Assembly (NCBI GenBank): GCA_964582985.1
Contig: CAZOUM010000070.1
Span: 1 to 12,517 of the forward strand
Direction: 5' to 3'
Length of the DNA: 12,517 nucleotides
Origin: CAZQYB01 sp964582985
GTDB taxonomy: Bacteria > Planctomycetota > Phycisphaerae > Sedimentisphaerales > Anaerobacaceae
Part shown: positions 5,995-12,517 of the stretch, piece by piece
Position numbering within the stretch: the first letter of the stretch is position 1
Layout: the number at the start of each line of letters is the position of its first letter
The notes under the pieces: model-generated
Told to the model about the DNA's origin: nothing
Databases searched by the model: none
Seen by the model: only the letters and a program-made list of their open reading frames with translations
Made by a program: the position numbers and the translations under genes

Positions 5995-6022
5995 TTGCGT
6001 ATCGTACATCGAATGGTATAAT
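5995..6022 (+). promoter_or_regulatory. Candidate promoter of the beta-helix gene
   Basis: TTGCGT (5995-6000) and a perfect TATAAT (6017-6022) are separated by 16 bases. The predicted start near 6029 coincides with the foot of the first leader hairpin. The -35 box matches consensus only in TTG. Confidence 0.5.
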
Positions 6023-6028
6023 CGGATT

Positions 6029-6095
6029 GCCTTTGGCGGGTATGCCGAGGGCCGGAGCGTGGGTGAGGATGCAGTTCGTATGCACCCGCTCCGGC
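6029..6095 (+). promoter_or_regulatory. Structured 5' leader with two overlapping hairpins
   Basis: Hairpin 1 pairs GCCTTTGGC (6029-6037) with GCCGAGGGC (6044-6052) through nine pairs including two G-U, with a GGGTAT loop. Hairpin 2 pairs GCCGGAGC (6051-6058) plus GGGTG (6061-6065) with CACCC (6083-6087) plus GCTCCGGC (6088-6095), giving thirteen pairs, a GT bulge and a 17-base loop. The two share bases 6051-6052, so they partly compete. No T-tract follows and the ATG is about 58 bases on. It matches no riboswitch class I recognise. It could stabilise the mRNA or bind a regulator. Confidence 0.45.
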
Positions 6096-6153
6096 GAGCT
6101 AAATTATGAGCATATCGGTAGGCCCTGAGCAGTAACAAGTTTTTGAGAGCAGA

Positions 6154-7659
6154 ATGAAAATAGAAAGCAGAACAAATCTAAACACTCGGTTGGTAATGTC
6201 AGTATTTTTGTTAGGGTTCTGCTGTACAATTGCTGCCGGAGAGGTCATCTACGTCGATGGGACTGCTTCTACGGGCGGTACCGGCCAGACGTGGGGGACG
6301 GCGTATAAGTATCTGCAGGATGCGCTGTATAAGCCGCCGACAGGCGGGGACGAGATCTGGGTGGCTGCGGGGACGTACAAGCCGGATAAGGATGAAGGGG
6401 GTAACGTTACCCCTAACGAGAGAAGCGAGACGTTTGAGTTGATAGATGGCGTGGCGATTTACGGCGGGTTTGTAGGCAATGAAGACCCCTGTACATTCGA
6501 CCTGGCTGACCGTGACCTTGTAGCAAACGAGACTATCCTGAGCGGTGATATTGGCGTTGCCGATGTCAACACCGATAACAGCTATCACGTTGTTACGGGC
6601 AGCTCTACCAATGCCACGGCCATCCTCGACGGCTTTACCATCACCGCTGGTAATGCCGATTCAGGCTCATCCCCGAACAACAATGGCGGGGGGATGTACA
6701 ATAACGCCGGCAGTCCGACGGTGAGCAACTGTACGTTCAGCGTGAACTCGGCCTACTACATGGGCGGCGGGATTTACAACGGGAGCAGCAGCCCTACGGT
6801 GAGCAACTGCACCTTCAACGGCAACTCGGCTGAGTACGGCAGCGGTATATGCAGTTTTAACTACAGTAGTCCGACGGTGACCAACTGCACGTTCAGCGGT
6901 AACACGGCAGACATCAGCGGCGGCGGGATTGGCGACCACCAGTACTGTAGCCCGACGGTGGCCAACTGCACGTTCAGCGGTAACACGGCAGACACCAGCG
7001 GCGGCGGGATGTGGAACTCGATGAGCAACGCTGTGATTGTCAACTGCACTTTCAGCAACAACACAACAGGCAGTTATGGTGGTGCGACGTACATCAGCGG
7101 CGGCAGCCCAACGCTGACCAACTGTATCCTGTGGGGCAATACCGCCCCAAGTGGACCACAAATATATAACTTTCAGGGTTCGCCCACTGTTAGCTACTCT
7201 GATGTGCAGGGTGGATATGGCGGGACGGGCAACATCGATGCTGACCCGTGCTTTGTGGATGCTAACGGGGAGGACAACATCGTAGGAACAGAAGACGATA
7301 ATTTGAGGCTGTTAGCGGATTCGAACTGCATAGATGCAGGGGACAACACGGCCGTTCCGGCCGATACGGCTGACCTTGACGACGATGGAGACACGAGCGA
7401 GCGGACACCGCTGGACCTTGCGGGCAATGCCCGCTTTACAGATGACCCGGCGATTGTTGATACCGGCAATCCCGTTGCGGGCTACCCGGAGATTGTGGAA
7501 ATGGGCGCGTATGAAAGGTACGAGTTCTGTGGAAGTGGCATCTATCCATATCCGCCGGGGGATGTGAGCGGGCCTACCGGGGTTCGGGACTGCCATGTTG
7601 ACTTTTACGACTTTGCGGTTATGGCGGCGCACTGGCTGGAATATTCCGGGCCGGATTGA
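6154..7659 (+). CDS. Secreted parallel beta-helix repeat protein with dockerin-like C-terminus
   Basis: The 501-residue protein starts with a signal peptide (basic RTNLNTR, hydrophobic core 14-27, likely cleavage near AAG-EV, residues 29/30). The mature part opens with VIYVDGTA...WGTAYKYLQDAL (31-58) and WVAAGTYKP (69-77), typical of secreted planctomycete beta-helix proteins. About six coils with SPTVSNCTF and GGGIYN-type words (about 175-330) form a right-handed parallel beta-helix with asparagine/cysteine ladders. NCIDAGDN (391-398), DLAGNARF (421-428) and VEMGAYE (448-454) match the surface-protein region usually annotated as a choice-of-anchor domain. The end, PPGDVSG (467-473) to DFAVMAAHWLE (486-496), looks like a single dockerin-type repeat with an Asp-rich loop, common at the C-terminus of exported proteins in this group. 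Carbohydrate binding or cleavage is possible, but no catalytic residues can be assigned. GAGAG at 6145-6149 is a weak ribosome binding site. Confidence 0.85.
   Translation: MKIESRTNLNTRLVMSVFLLGFCCTIAAGEVIYVDGTASTGGTGQTWGTAYKYLQDALYKPPTGGDEIWVAAGTYKPDKDEGGNVTPNERSETFELIDGVAIYGGFVGNEDPCTFDLADRDLVANETILSGDIGVADVNTDNSYHVVTGSSTNATAILDGFTITAGNADSGSSPNNNGGGMYNNAGSPTVSNCTFSVNSAYYMGGGIYNGSSSPTVSNCTFNGNSAEYGSGICSFNYSSPTVTNCTFSGNTADISGGGIGDHQYCSPTVANCTFSGNTADTSGGGMWNSMSNAVIVNCTFSNNTTGSYGGATYISGGSPTLTNCILWGNTAPSGPQIYNFQGSPTVSYSDVQGGYGGTGNIDADPCFVDANGEDNIVGTEDDNLRLLADSNCIDAGDNTAVPADTADLDDDGDTSERTPLDLAGNARFTDDPAIVDTGNPVAGYPEIVEMGAYERYEFCGSGIYPYPPGDVSGPTGVRDCHVDFYDFAVMAAHWLEYSGPD
6871..7010 (+). repeat. 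81-bp internal direct repeat in the beta-helix gene
   Basis: Bases 6871-6930 and 6952-7011 match at 57 of 60 positions by hand alignment, with an exact offset of 81 bases (27 codons, one helix coil). The neighbouring coils are far less alike at DNA level, so this coil was duplicated or homogenised recently. Confidence 0.75.
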
Positions 7660-7711
7660 TAGGCATTTGGAGTTTGAGAATACAGGGCCGTGAGGGGATT
7701 GAGTAAAGAAA

Positions 7712-7752
7712 ATATCGAATATCGAACACCGAAGCCGAACATCGAATGATGA
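7712..7752. repeat. Short heptanucleotide array (ATATCGA type)
   Basis: Units are ATATCGA, ATATCGA, ACACCGA, AGCCGA (one base short), ACATCGA and ATGATGA. They fit the same loose consensus RYATCSA as the array at 5284-5388 read on the opposite strand. It lies in the gap between the convergent beta-helix and acylphosphatase genes. Confidence 0.55.
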
Positions 7753-7756
7753 AGTG

Positions 7757-7779
7757 TGGATTCCTGCTTTCGGAATGAC
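7757..7779. repeat. Diverged GGATTCC...GGAATGAC palindromic repeat
   Basis: ATTCC (7760-7764) and GGAAT (7772-7776) pair around TGCTTTC and are followed by GAC. This is a worn version of the widespread GGATTCCCGCTTTCGCGGGAATGAC-like palindrome and a relative of the copy at 51-72. It sits directly after the heptamers at 7712-7752. Confidence 0.45.
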
Positions 7780-7784
7780 CCCGC

Positions 7785-7812
7785 ACCAAATGACGGCAAA
7801 GGCCTATTTGGT
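7785..7812. repeat. 7-bp hairpin between convergent genes
   Basis: ACCAAAT (7785-7791) and ATTTGGT (7806-7812) are perfect arms around a 14-base loop. It lies between the ends of the converging beta-helix and acyP genes and could act as a bidirectional transcription end, but neither strand has a T-tract after it. Confidence 0.3.
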
Positions 7813-7838
7813 ACAGGGCAAGCAGTCCGCAGCAAATT

Positions 7839-8114
7839 TTAAAAAGTTATTTTGAAGTCGGTGTGTTGGGGGTTGGGAGGGACTTCTTCAATTCTTGTTT
7901 CTCTGATATACCCTGCGAAGGCGTTATTGATGTCACGCACGCAGGCGTCAATGTCGTCCGGCGGGCCCTGGGCCACCATTTCCACGGTGCCGTCCAGAAG
8001 GTTGCGGACCAGGCCGGTCAGGTGGTAACGATTGGCGATATTGTATGCGGTGAAGCGAAAGCCAACGCCCTGAACTCGGCCAACGAAGACTATATGTTTT
8101 GCGCTCTGGTCCAT
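7839..8114 (-). CDS. acyP: Acylphosphatase
   Basis: This small cytosolic enzyme hydrolyses acyl phosphates such as acetyl phosphate or 1,3-bisphosphoglycerate to carboxylate and phosphate. The 91-residue product has the usual length. The signature VGRVQGVGFRFTAYNIA (11-27) carries the catalytic Arg20, and GLVRNLLDGTVEMVAQG (34-50) carries the catalytic Asn38; both are intact. The ATG at 8112-8114 is preferred because it starts just before the first beta-strand. A TTG at 8142-8144 would add ten residues (GGGGYAIRK) read from a run of nine G and has no family support. No clear Shine-Dalgarno site precedes the ATG. The gene stands alone, convergent with the beta-helix gene and divergent from the phosphatase operon. 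Confidence 0.93.
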   Translation of the reverse strand: MDQSAKHIVFVGRVQGVGFRFTAYNIANRYHLTGLVRNLLDGTVEMVAQGPPDDIDACVRDINNAFAGYIRETRIEEVPPNPQHTDFKITF

Positions 8115-8262
8115 TTTTCGTATTGCGTATCCGCCCCCCCCCAATCAGGTAGGGGCAAGCTTCGGCGGACAAGTTGCGTATTAATAGTGACAGCCGTAAA
8201 AACTTTATCTTAACGCGAGATGGCTTTTGCTGCAAGCGGACAGCGGTGAGATAAATTGGGGG

Positions 8263-8291
8263 TTCACCAGAGGCTTAAAGTAGCGTATAAT
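8263..8291 (+). promoter_or_regulatory. Promoter of the phosphatase-cmk-plsC operon
   Basis: TTCACC (8263-8268, 4 of 6 to consensus) and a perfect TATAAT (8286-8291) are separated by the ideal 17 bases. Transcription would begin near 8298, just ahead of GAGG (8303-8306), leaving a short leader of about 15-20 bases. Confidence 0.6.
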
Positions 8292-8319
8292 CTGCCGGAT
8301 TTGAGGCATTTGGTTGGTT

Positions 8320-9606
8320 ATGGCAAAAAGGACAAAGAGACAAATAGAGAGAGACGAGCAGATTTATCAGCTTACGACGCTGGTTGCGGGGAAATTCTCG
8401 CTTCAGGAGGCGCTGGACAAGCTTACCGAAGCGGCGGTGAAGATTGCGAGAGTTAAGGCGTGCTCGATTCGGCTGTTAGATGAAGAGAGCGGCGATTTGA
8501 AGATGCAAAGTACGTATGGGCTTAGCGAAGAGTACCGCAACAGAGGAGTGGTTTCGAAAGAAGATGCCGTGATTAAAGCGGCGTCTGCGGGTGAAGCGGT
8601 GGTGCTGGACGATATGCGGGTTGACGACAGGGTCAAACATAAGGAAGCAGCGATAGAGGAGGGGCTGGTCAGTCAGCTTACGGTTGGAATGCAGTTTAGG
8701 AACAGACCTATCGGGGTGCTTCGGCTTTATAGTCCGAGGCCGAAGCGATTTGACAAGGATGATATTGCACTTGCACGGGCGGTTGCATCTCAGTGTGCGG
8801 TGGCGATAACAAACGCCAAGCTGTACGCGAGGGCGATTGAGGGCGCACGTGTCACTGAGCAGATGCGGCTGGCAGGAGCTATTCAGCGAAGAATGATTCC
8901 GGAAATGGCGCCGTCGGTACGCGGTCTGGATATTGCAGCCACGTATATACCATGCTTCGACGTAGGCGGTGACTTCTATGATTTCCTCAGAATAAATGAC
9001 AATAGAATTGTCGTGGCGATTTCTGATGTGATAGGCAAGGGGATTCCTGCTGCGCTTAGGATGAGCTGCTTTAGAGGTTCCGTGCGGGCTTACGCGGATA
9101 CGGAATGCGGCGGTGAGGCGATAAACGAGATGATAAGCAGGCTTAACAGGATGGTGTGCAGGGAGTGTGAAGAGGGTGAGTTTATTACGCTGTTTTATGC
9201 GATAGTTGACGCACGGGATATGGCAATAACCTATTGCGATTGCGGGCATGAGCCGGCGGTCCTGATAAGAAAGGGAGAGATTACGGAATTGGATAAAGGG
9301 GGACTTGTGCTGGGAATTGAGAGCGAAGCGAAATATGAGATTGAAACTGTTGCGTTAAGAGAAGGTGATTGTTTGCTGTTTTATACGGACGGACTGTTTG
9401 ATGCCGCCGACTTTGACGGTGAATTGTGGGGCAGAGAAAGGATGCTGGAGACTGCGAAAAAATTCAGCGGTGACTCGGCGGAGCAGATGATTAAGAATAT
9501 TCTGATGTACAGGAGGCGGTTTGTGGGACTTGCCCATCAGATTGATGACACGAGCATCATCGTCGTCAAAGTGGATGAGACGGCGGGGTCCGAACTTAAG
9601 AAGTGA
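8320..9606 (+). CDS. GAF-SpoIIE (RsbU-like PP2C) serine phosphatase
   Basis: The 428-residue soluble protein pairs an N-terminal sensory GAF domain (about 15-173; SIRLLDEESGDL, VVLDDMRVDDR, IGVLRLYSPRPKRF) with a short helical linker (QMRLAGAIQRRMIP, 181-194) typical of RsbU-type enzymes, and a SpoIIE/PP2C phosphatase domain (about 203-419). Metal-binding and core motifs are intact: FDVGGDFYDF (D214, D218), AISDVIGKGIPAAL (D236), CDCGHEPAVL, FYTDGLFDA (D357) and QIDDTSIIVV (D409, D410). Such enzymes dephosphorylate a STAS-domain anti-anti-sigma factor in partner-switching stress pathways; no STAS protein or RsbW-like kinase is in the window, so the target is unknown. Start choice is ambiguous: GAGG (8303-8306) has ideal spacing to a TTG at 8314, two codons upstream, but ATG 8320 is the stronger codon. 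The stop overlaps the possible GTG start of cmk (GTGA). First gene of the operon. Confidence 0.9.
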   Translation: MAKRTKRQIERDEQIYQLTTLVAGKFSLQEALDKLTEAAVKIARVKACSIRLLDEESGDLKMQSTYGLSEEYRNRGVVSKEDAVIKAASAGEAVVLDDMRVDDRVKHKEAAIEEGLVSQLTVGMQFRNRPIGVLRLYSPRPKRFDKDDIALARAVASQCAVAITNAKLYARAIEGARVTEQMRLAGAIQRRMIPEMAPSVRGLDIAATYIPCFDVGGDFYDFLRINDNRIVVAISDVIGKGIPAALRMSCFRGSVRAYADTECGGEAINEMISRLNRMVCRECEEGEFITLFYAIVDARDMAITYCDCGHEPAVLIRKGEITELDKGGLVLGIESEAKYEIETVALREGDCLLFYTDGLFDAADFDGELWGRERMLETAKKFSGDSAEQMIKNILMYRRRFVGLAHQIDDTSIIVVKVDETAGSELKK

Positions 9607-9620
9607 ATTTAGTTTCGGAG

Positions 9621-10301
9621 ATGGCAAATTTGATTATTACAATCGATGGTCCTGCGGCAAGTGGCAAAAGCACCGCAGCTCGTCTGCTTGCCGAGAGGCT
9701 TGGGGCAAGCTTTCTCGATACCGGAGCGATGTACCGGGCAGTTACGCTGGCAGCGATGCGGGCAGGCGTTGATATGAACAATGAGCAGGGGCTGCTGCGT
9801 GTTTTGGAAACAAGCGAATTTCAATTTACAGTCGAAGAAGGCAAAATGACGGTTTCTATTGATGGTGTTGATGTCACTGAGCAGATTCGCGGGCCGGAGG
9901 TCACGGCGAATGCTCGCCACATTGCTTCATCAGGGAAGCTGCGGGAGAAGCTGGTGACGATGCAGAGGCGGTTTGCAGCCGGCGAGGATAAAATTGTTAC
10001 GGAAGGAAGGGACCAGGGGACAGTCGCCTTTCCGGACGCTGATATAAAATTCTATCTGACAGCCAAGCCGGCCGAGAGGGCAAGGAGAAGACAGTCTGAG
10101 CTTCGAGCCAAAGGGCAGGAGAGGTCTCTTGACGAAATACAGAGTGCAATCGAAGCAAGAGACAAAAGCGATGAGAGCAGAGCTGTCGGGCCTTTGAAGC
10201 CGGCCGATGACGCTATCGTGGTTGATTCCACAGATTTGAGTATAGAAGAGGTTGTGGAAGAACTTTTGCGATTGGTGAAAGAAAGATGTTTGAAAAGATA
10301 G
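9621..10301 (+). CDS. cmk: Cytidylate kinase
   Basis: Cmk phosphorylates CMP and dCMP with ATP, salvaging nucleotides released during phospholipid and RNA turnover. The product has 226 residues, normal for the bacterial type. It shows the P-loop GPAASGKST (10-18), the substrate-binding DTGAMYR (33-39), QIRGPEVTANARHIA (88-102), GRDQGT (129-134), where most homologues have GRDIGT, the arginine-rich lid (RARRRQSEL, about 153-161) and RDKSDESRAVGPL (180-192), a slight variant of RD..D..R..APL. ATG 9621 gives the usual short N-terminus MANLIITIDGP, but GGAG touches this ATG with no spacer. A GTG at 9603 overlapping the upstream stop would add six residues and fits translational coupling. The 3' end overlaps plsC by 16 bases. 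cmk next to plsC is a recurrent bacterial arrangement. Confidence 0.95.
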   Translation: MANLIITIDGPAASGKSTAARLLAERLGASFLDTGAMYRAVTLAAMRAGVDMNNEQGLLRVLETSEFQFTVEEGKMTVSIDGVDVTEQIRGPEVTANARHIASSGKLREKLVTMQRRFAAGEDKIVTEGRDQGTVAFPDADIKFYLTAKPAERARRRQSELRAKGQERSLDEIQSAIEARDKSDESRAVGPLKPADDAIVVDSTDLSIEEVVEELLRLVKERCLKR

Positions 10302-10939
10302 TGAGATACGTCTGGTACCAGCTTTGCGGCTGGGCGTGCCGACTATTTTGTATTTTCTTTTTCCATTTCAGGGTCTACGGCAAGGAAAATGTTCCTCGCA
10401 GAGGGGCTTTTCTGCTAGTAAGCAACCACCAAAGCTATCTTGACCCGGTACTTTGCGGAATTCCTTTTACGAGGAGTATATATTTTCTTGCTCGTGATTC
10501 ACTTTTTGCAGATTGGTTTTTTGGCTCGCTGATTTCTTCGCTGAACACCATACCGGTCAAGAGAGATGAGGCAGATTATTCGGCGATGAGGAAGGTCATC
10601 AGCAAACTGAGAGAGGGTTATGGAGTATGTCTTTTTCCGGAAGGAACACGTACGCACGATGGTAAGATTGCCGTGTTTAAGCCAGGCTTTGGTCTTTTGT
10701 GCAGACGCGGTAATGCTGCGATAGTGCCGGTAATGATTGACGGAGCATTTGAGTGTTGGCCGAGATTCAAGAAGATATTCTCGCGCGGTTCGGTCGTTGT
10801 GTGGTACGGTAAGGCCATAACGGTCGAAGAAGCAAAGAATATGAGTGACAGGGAATTGGCAGAGACTGTGACCAACAGGTTGCGGCGGATGCAAACGGAA
10901 TGCAGAGTAAAACACGGCAAGAAACCGTATGATTACTGA
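10286..10939 (+). CDS. plsC: 1-acyl-sn-glycerol-3-phosphate acyltransferase (PlsC-like)
   Basis: This membrane-associated enzyme transfers an acyl chain to lysophosphatidic acid, forming phosphatidic acid for phospholipid synthesis. The 217-residue protein has an N-terminal hydrophobic, aromatic segment (about 9-28). The acyltransferase motif NHQSYLDP has the catalytic pair His48 and Asp53 (HX4D). Motif II is at YFLARDSLF (66-74), motif III FPEGTR at 117-122, and motif IV near IVPVMIDG. The ATG lies inside the cmk 3' end (16-base overlap) and is preceded by GAAAGAAAG, a weak Shine-Dalgarno site, so coupling to cmk is likely. Acyl-donor choice (acyl-ACP or acyl-CoA) cannot be read from the sequence. 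PlsC-family proteins also acylate other substrates, but the context with cmk favours the phospholipid role. Confidence 0.9.
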   Translation: MFEKIVRYVWYQLCGWACRLFCIFFFHFRVYGKENVPRRGAFLLVSNHQSYLDPVLCGIPFTRSIYFLARDSLFADWFFGSLISSLNTIPVKRDEADYSAMRKVISKLREGYGVCLFPEGTRTHDGKIAVFKPGFGLLCRRGNAAIVPVMIDGAFECWPRFKKIFSRGSVVVWYGKAITVEEAKNMSDRELAETVTNRLRRMQTECRVKHGKKPYDY

Positions 10940-11019
10940 TTGTTGACAATCGGCTTTTTGTCCGAGGTTTACGATTGTTTTGAGTTGAAAATCGAAAACG
11001 CGCGGGAACAAGTAAGCCC

Positions 11020-12517
11020 ATGAAGCTGTTTGGCATTGAGCTTTTGGATTTTATTGTTGTAGTAGTTTACCTGTTTGGCATCTGCGCGCTTGGAGTGTGG
11101 ATGGCAAGACGGGTGAAGAACACCGCGGATTTCTTTATCGGTAACTGGCGATTCGGCAAGGCGCTGCTGATGATGCACTCCTTCGGGACGGGCACGAGCA
11201 GTGAGATGCCCGTGGCGGTGGTATCGAATTCTTTCAAAGGCGGCTTCTCAGGGATATGGACGCAATGGCTGTATCTTTTCATCACGCCTTTTTACTGGCT
11301 GTTTGCGCCGTGGTACAGGCGGCTTCGGTGTGTGACCATCGGTGATATGTACGAGATGCGATTCAGCAGGTCAATCAGCGTATTCTATACACTTTTTGCT
11401 CTTGTGTTCTTTATGGTCTATGTGAGTCTTGGGCTAAAAGCCACCTCGCAGACGGTGGCGGCCATTTCGGGCGGGCAGGTCAGCGCAGATACCATCGTGA
11501 TTTTTATGGCTATCCTGGTGGCTATCTATGGGTCGGCTGGGGGACTCGGAGCTGTTGTCATCACCGACTTTATCCAGGGGCTGCTGATTATTGTGCTCTC
11601 TTTTATGCTGATTCCGTTCGGTCTGCAGGCGGTCGGCGGCTTTGAGGCGCTGCACGATAAAATCGATGGTCGATTCTTTAGCTTAACGTCACCGACCGGT
11701 TTTACTCCTTTTTATGTGGTGATGGTGACATTCGCGGCGTTGTCTGGTATCGTGGCTCAGCCGCACCACATGGAAGTCATAGGCTCGGGCAAGACCGAAT
11801 ATGAAGGTAGGTTCGGGTATTGCTACGGCTGTTTTATCAAGCGGTTTTGTACGGTGGGCTGGACATTCGTCGGGGTGCTGTGCATTGCCCTTTATGCCGA
11901 TGCGGTTAAGAATCCGGATGAAGTGTTTGGTTATGCTATTAAGAACCTTCTGCCCGTGGGGTGTGTGGGTTTGATGATTGTGGCAATGATGGCAACTGTG
12001 ATGTCCTCGTGCGATTCGTTTATGGTCGATGCATCGGCGGTTTTTACGCGTAATCTGTACCGGCACGTTAAACCGGGGCGGGATGAGAGGCACTATCTTC
12101 GGGTTGGCCGAGTTGTCGGTGTGTTTGTGGTTGCCGGTGGTGTTGTGGCTGCGTTTTTGTTTCCGAATATTTTTGCGAATCTCAAATTGGTATGGGATTT
12201 GCCCGCCTTCTGGGGAGCATCTTTCTGGCTGGGGATGCTCTGGCGGCGGGCCAACAGCAGGGGCGTCTGGATAAGTGTCATCGGAACAATGACCGCCTAT
12301 ATTCTCTTTAAGATTATACTGCCGAACCCGTGGTTGTTGTCGAAGCTGCGGATTCTTATACCAACGTTCCCGCAAATCGAGGTTTCTCATGCCCGTTTGA
12401 TAGCCATCTATCTGCCCATCAGTTATATTCTGATGATTGTTGGAAGTCTGCTGGGCCCAAAGATGCCGGAAGAGAAGCTGGATGCGTTTTACTCCCGTGT
12501 TCATACGCCGGTGAATA
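11020..12517 (+). CDS. SSS-family sodium:solute symporter (partial, cut at 3' edge)
   Basis: An uninterrupted frame of 499 codons runs from the ATG at 11020 to the window edge without a stop, so the C-terminus is missing. It encodes a polytopic membrane protein with about twelve hydrophobic segments. SSS-family features are the N-terminal ADFFIGNWRFG (36-46), the GTGTSSEMP region in helix 1 (56-64), YGSAGGLGAVVITDFIQG (170-187), a classic family stretch, and MATVMSSCDSFMVDAS (324-339), where S329 and S330 match the serines that bind Na+ in the Na2 site. The family co-transports sugars, amino acids, organic acids or vitamins with Na+; the substrate cannot be told here. The start lies 80 bp after plsC with no obvious Shine-Dalgarno site. 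It may be read through from the operon or have its own promoter (TTGACA at 10943-10948, but no good -10). Confidence 0.9.
   Translation, partial: MKLFGIELLDFIVVVVYLFGICALGVWMARRVKNTADFFIGNWRFGKALLMMHSFGTGTSSEMPVAVVSNSFKGGFSGIWTQWLYLFITPFYWLFAPWYRRLRCVTIGDMYEMRFSRSISVFYTLFALVFFMVYVSLGLKATSQTVAAISGGQVSADTIVIFMAILVAIYGSAGGLGAVVITDFIQGLLIIVLSFMLIPFGLQAVGGFEALHDKIDGRFFSLTSPTGFTPFYVVMVTFAALSGIVAQPHHMEVIGSGKTEYEGRFGYCYGCFIKRFCTVGWTFVGVLCIALYADAVKNPDEVFGYAIKNLLPVGCVGLMIVAMMATVMSSCDSFMVDASAVFTRNLYRHVKPGRDERHYLRVGRVVGVFVVAGGVVAAFLFPNIFANLKLVWDLPAFWGASFWLGMLWRRANSRGVWISVIGTMTAYILFKIILPNPWLLSKLRILIPTFPQIEVSHARLIAIYLPISYILMIVGSLLGPKMPEEKLDAFYSRVHTPVN

Noticed and set aside
6211..7161. Minus-strand frames of 125 and 164 residues opposite the beta-helix gene
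   Set aside because: They follow from the repeated, biased codons of the sense gene and show only repeated Ala/Val/Arg-rich words.
8134..8142. Run of nine C just upstream of the acylphosphatase ATG, as a possible phase-variation switch
   Set aside because: It lies outside the preferred reading frame start, so length changes would not alter the conserved protein; it could matter only if the upstream TTG were the real start.
8476..9249. 257-residue open frame on the minus strand opposite the phosphatase gene
   Set aside because: The plus frame carries complete GAF and PP2C motifs; the minus frame has no family motif or ribosome binding site and is a shadow.
10938..10958. GATTG-TTGA-CAATC stem followed by GGCTTTTTG as a terminator after plsC
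   Set aside because: The stem is only five pairs and A/T-rich, and the T-run is short and separated by GGC; too weak to call.
11689..12504. 271-residue open frame on the minus strand near the right edge
   Set aside because: The plus strand is open for 499 codons with clear SSS transporter motifs; the minus product is His/Arg/Pro-rich and motif-free.

Overview
The window looks like a chromosomal piece of a planctomycete, most likely of the Phycisphaerae/Sedimentisphaerales type. This is inferred from a secreted parallel beta-helix protein with a C-terminal dockerin-like segment (GDVSG...DFAVMAAHWLE) of the kind common in that group, from a GAF-SpoIIE phosphatase and cmk-plsC gene pair, and from repeat-rich gaps between genes. 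No rRNA, tRNA or CRISPR array was seen, and there is no phylogenetic marker strong enough to prove the lineage.

Layout. Positions 1-803 hold no convincing gene; they contain several small palindromes, short degenerate repeats and a very G-poor stretch (about 540-780). Positions 804-981 (minus strand) are a broken second copy of the 3' end of murG. Then comes a minus-strand cell-wall block: ftsW (3903-5066) and murG (2791-3903) overlap by one base (TAATG), and 179 bp further downstream lies a membrane-anchored L,D-transpeptidase with an extra NlpC/P60-like C-terminal domain (989-2611). Positions 5067-5676 are non-coding and hold a 60-bp MITE-like element and a clean 15-unit heptanucleotide array. 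A small cysteine-rich protein (5677-5886, minus) has a strong Shine-Dalgarno site. A secreted beta-helix protein (6154-7659, plus) follows a good promoter and a strongly folded leader. It converges on an acylphosphatase gene (7839-8114, minus).

From 8263 a near-consensus promoter drives a compact plus-strand operon: a GAF-SpoIIE (RsbU-like) phosphatase, cytidylate kinase (cmk) and a PlsC-type acyltransferase, with genes touching or overlapping. An SSS-family sodium:solute symporter starts at 11020 and runs off the right edge.

Working together: FtsW polymerises the lipid II made by MurG, and the YkuD/NlpC-like protein probably crosslinks or trims the resulting wall. Cmk and PlsC supply CDP/CTP precursors and phosphatidic acid for phospholipid synthesis, placed in one transcript with a signalling phosphatase. 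No wholly new defence or mobile system is evident. The points most worth a second look are the murG tail duplication, the two-domain wall enzyme, the structured leader, the MITE-like element, and the heptamer family found at several loci.
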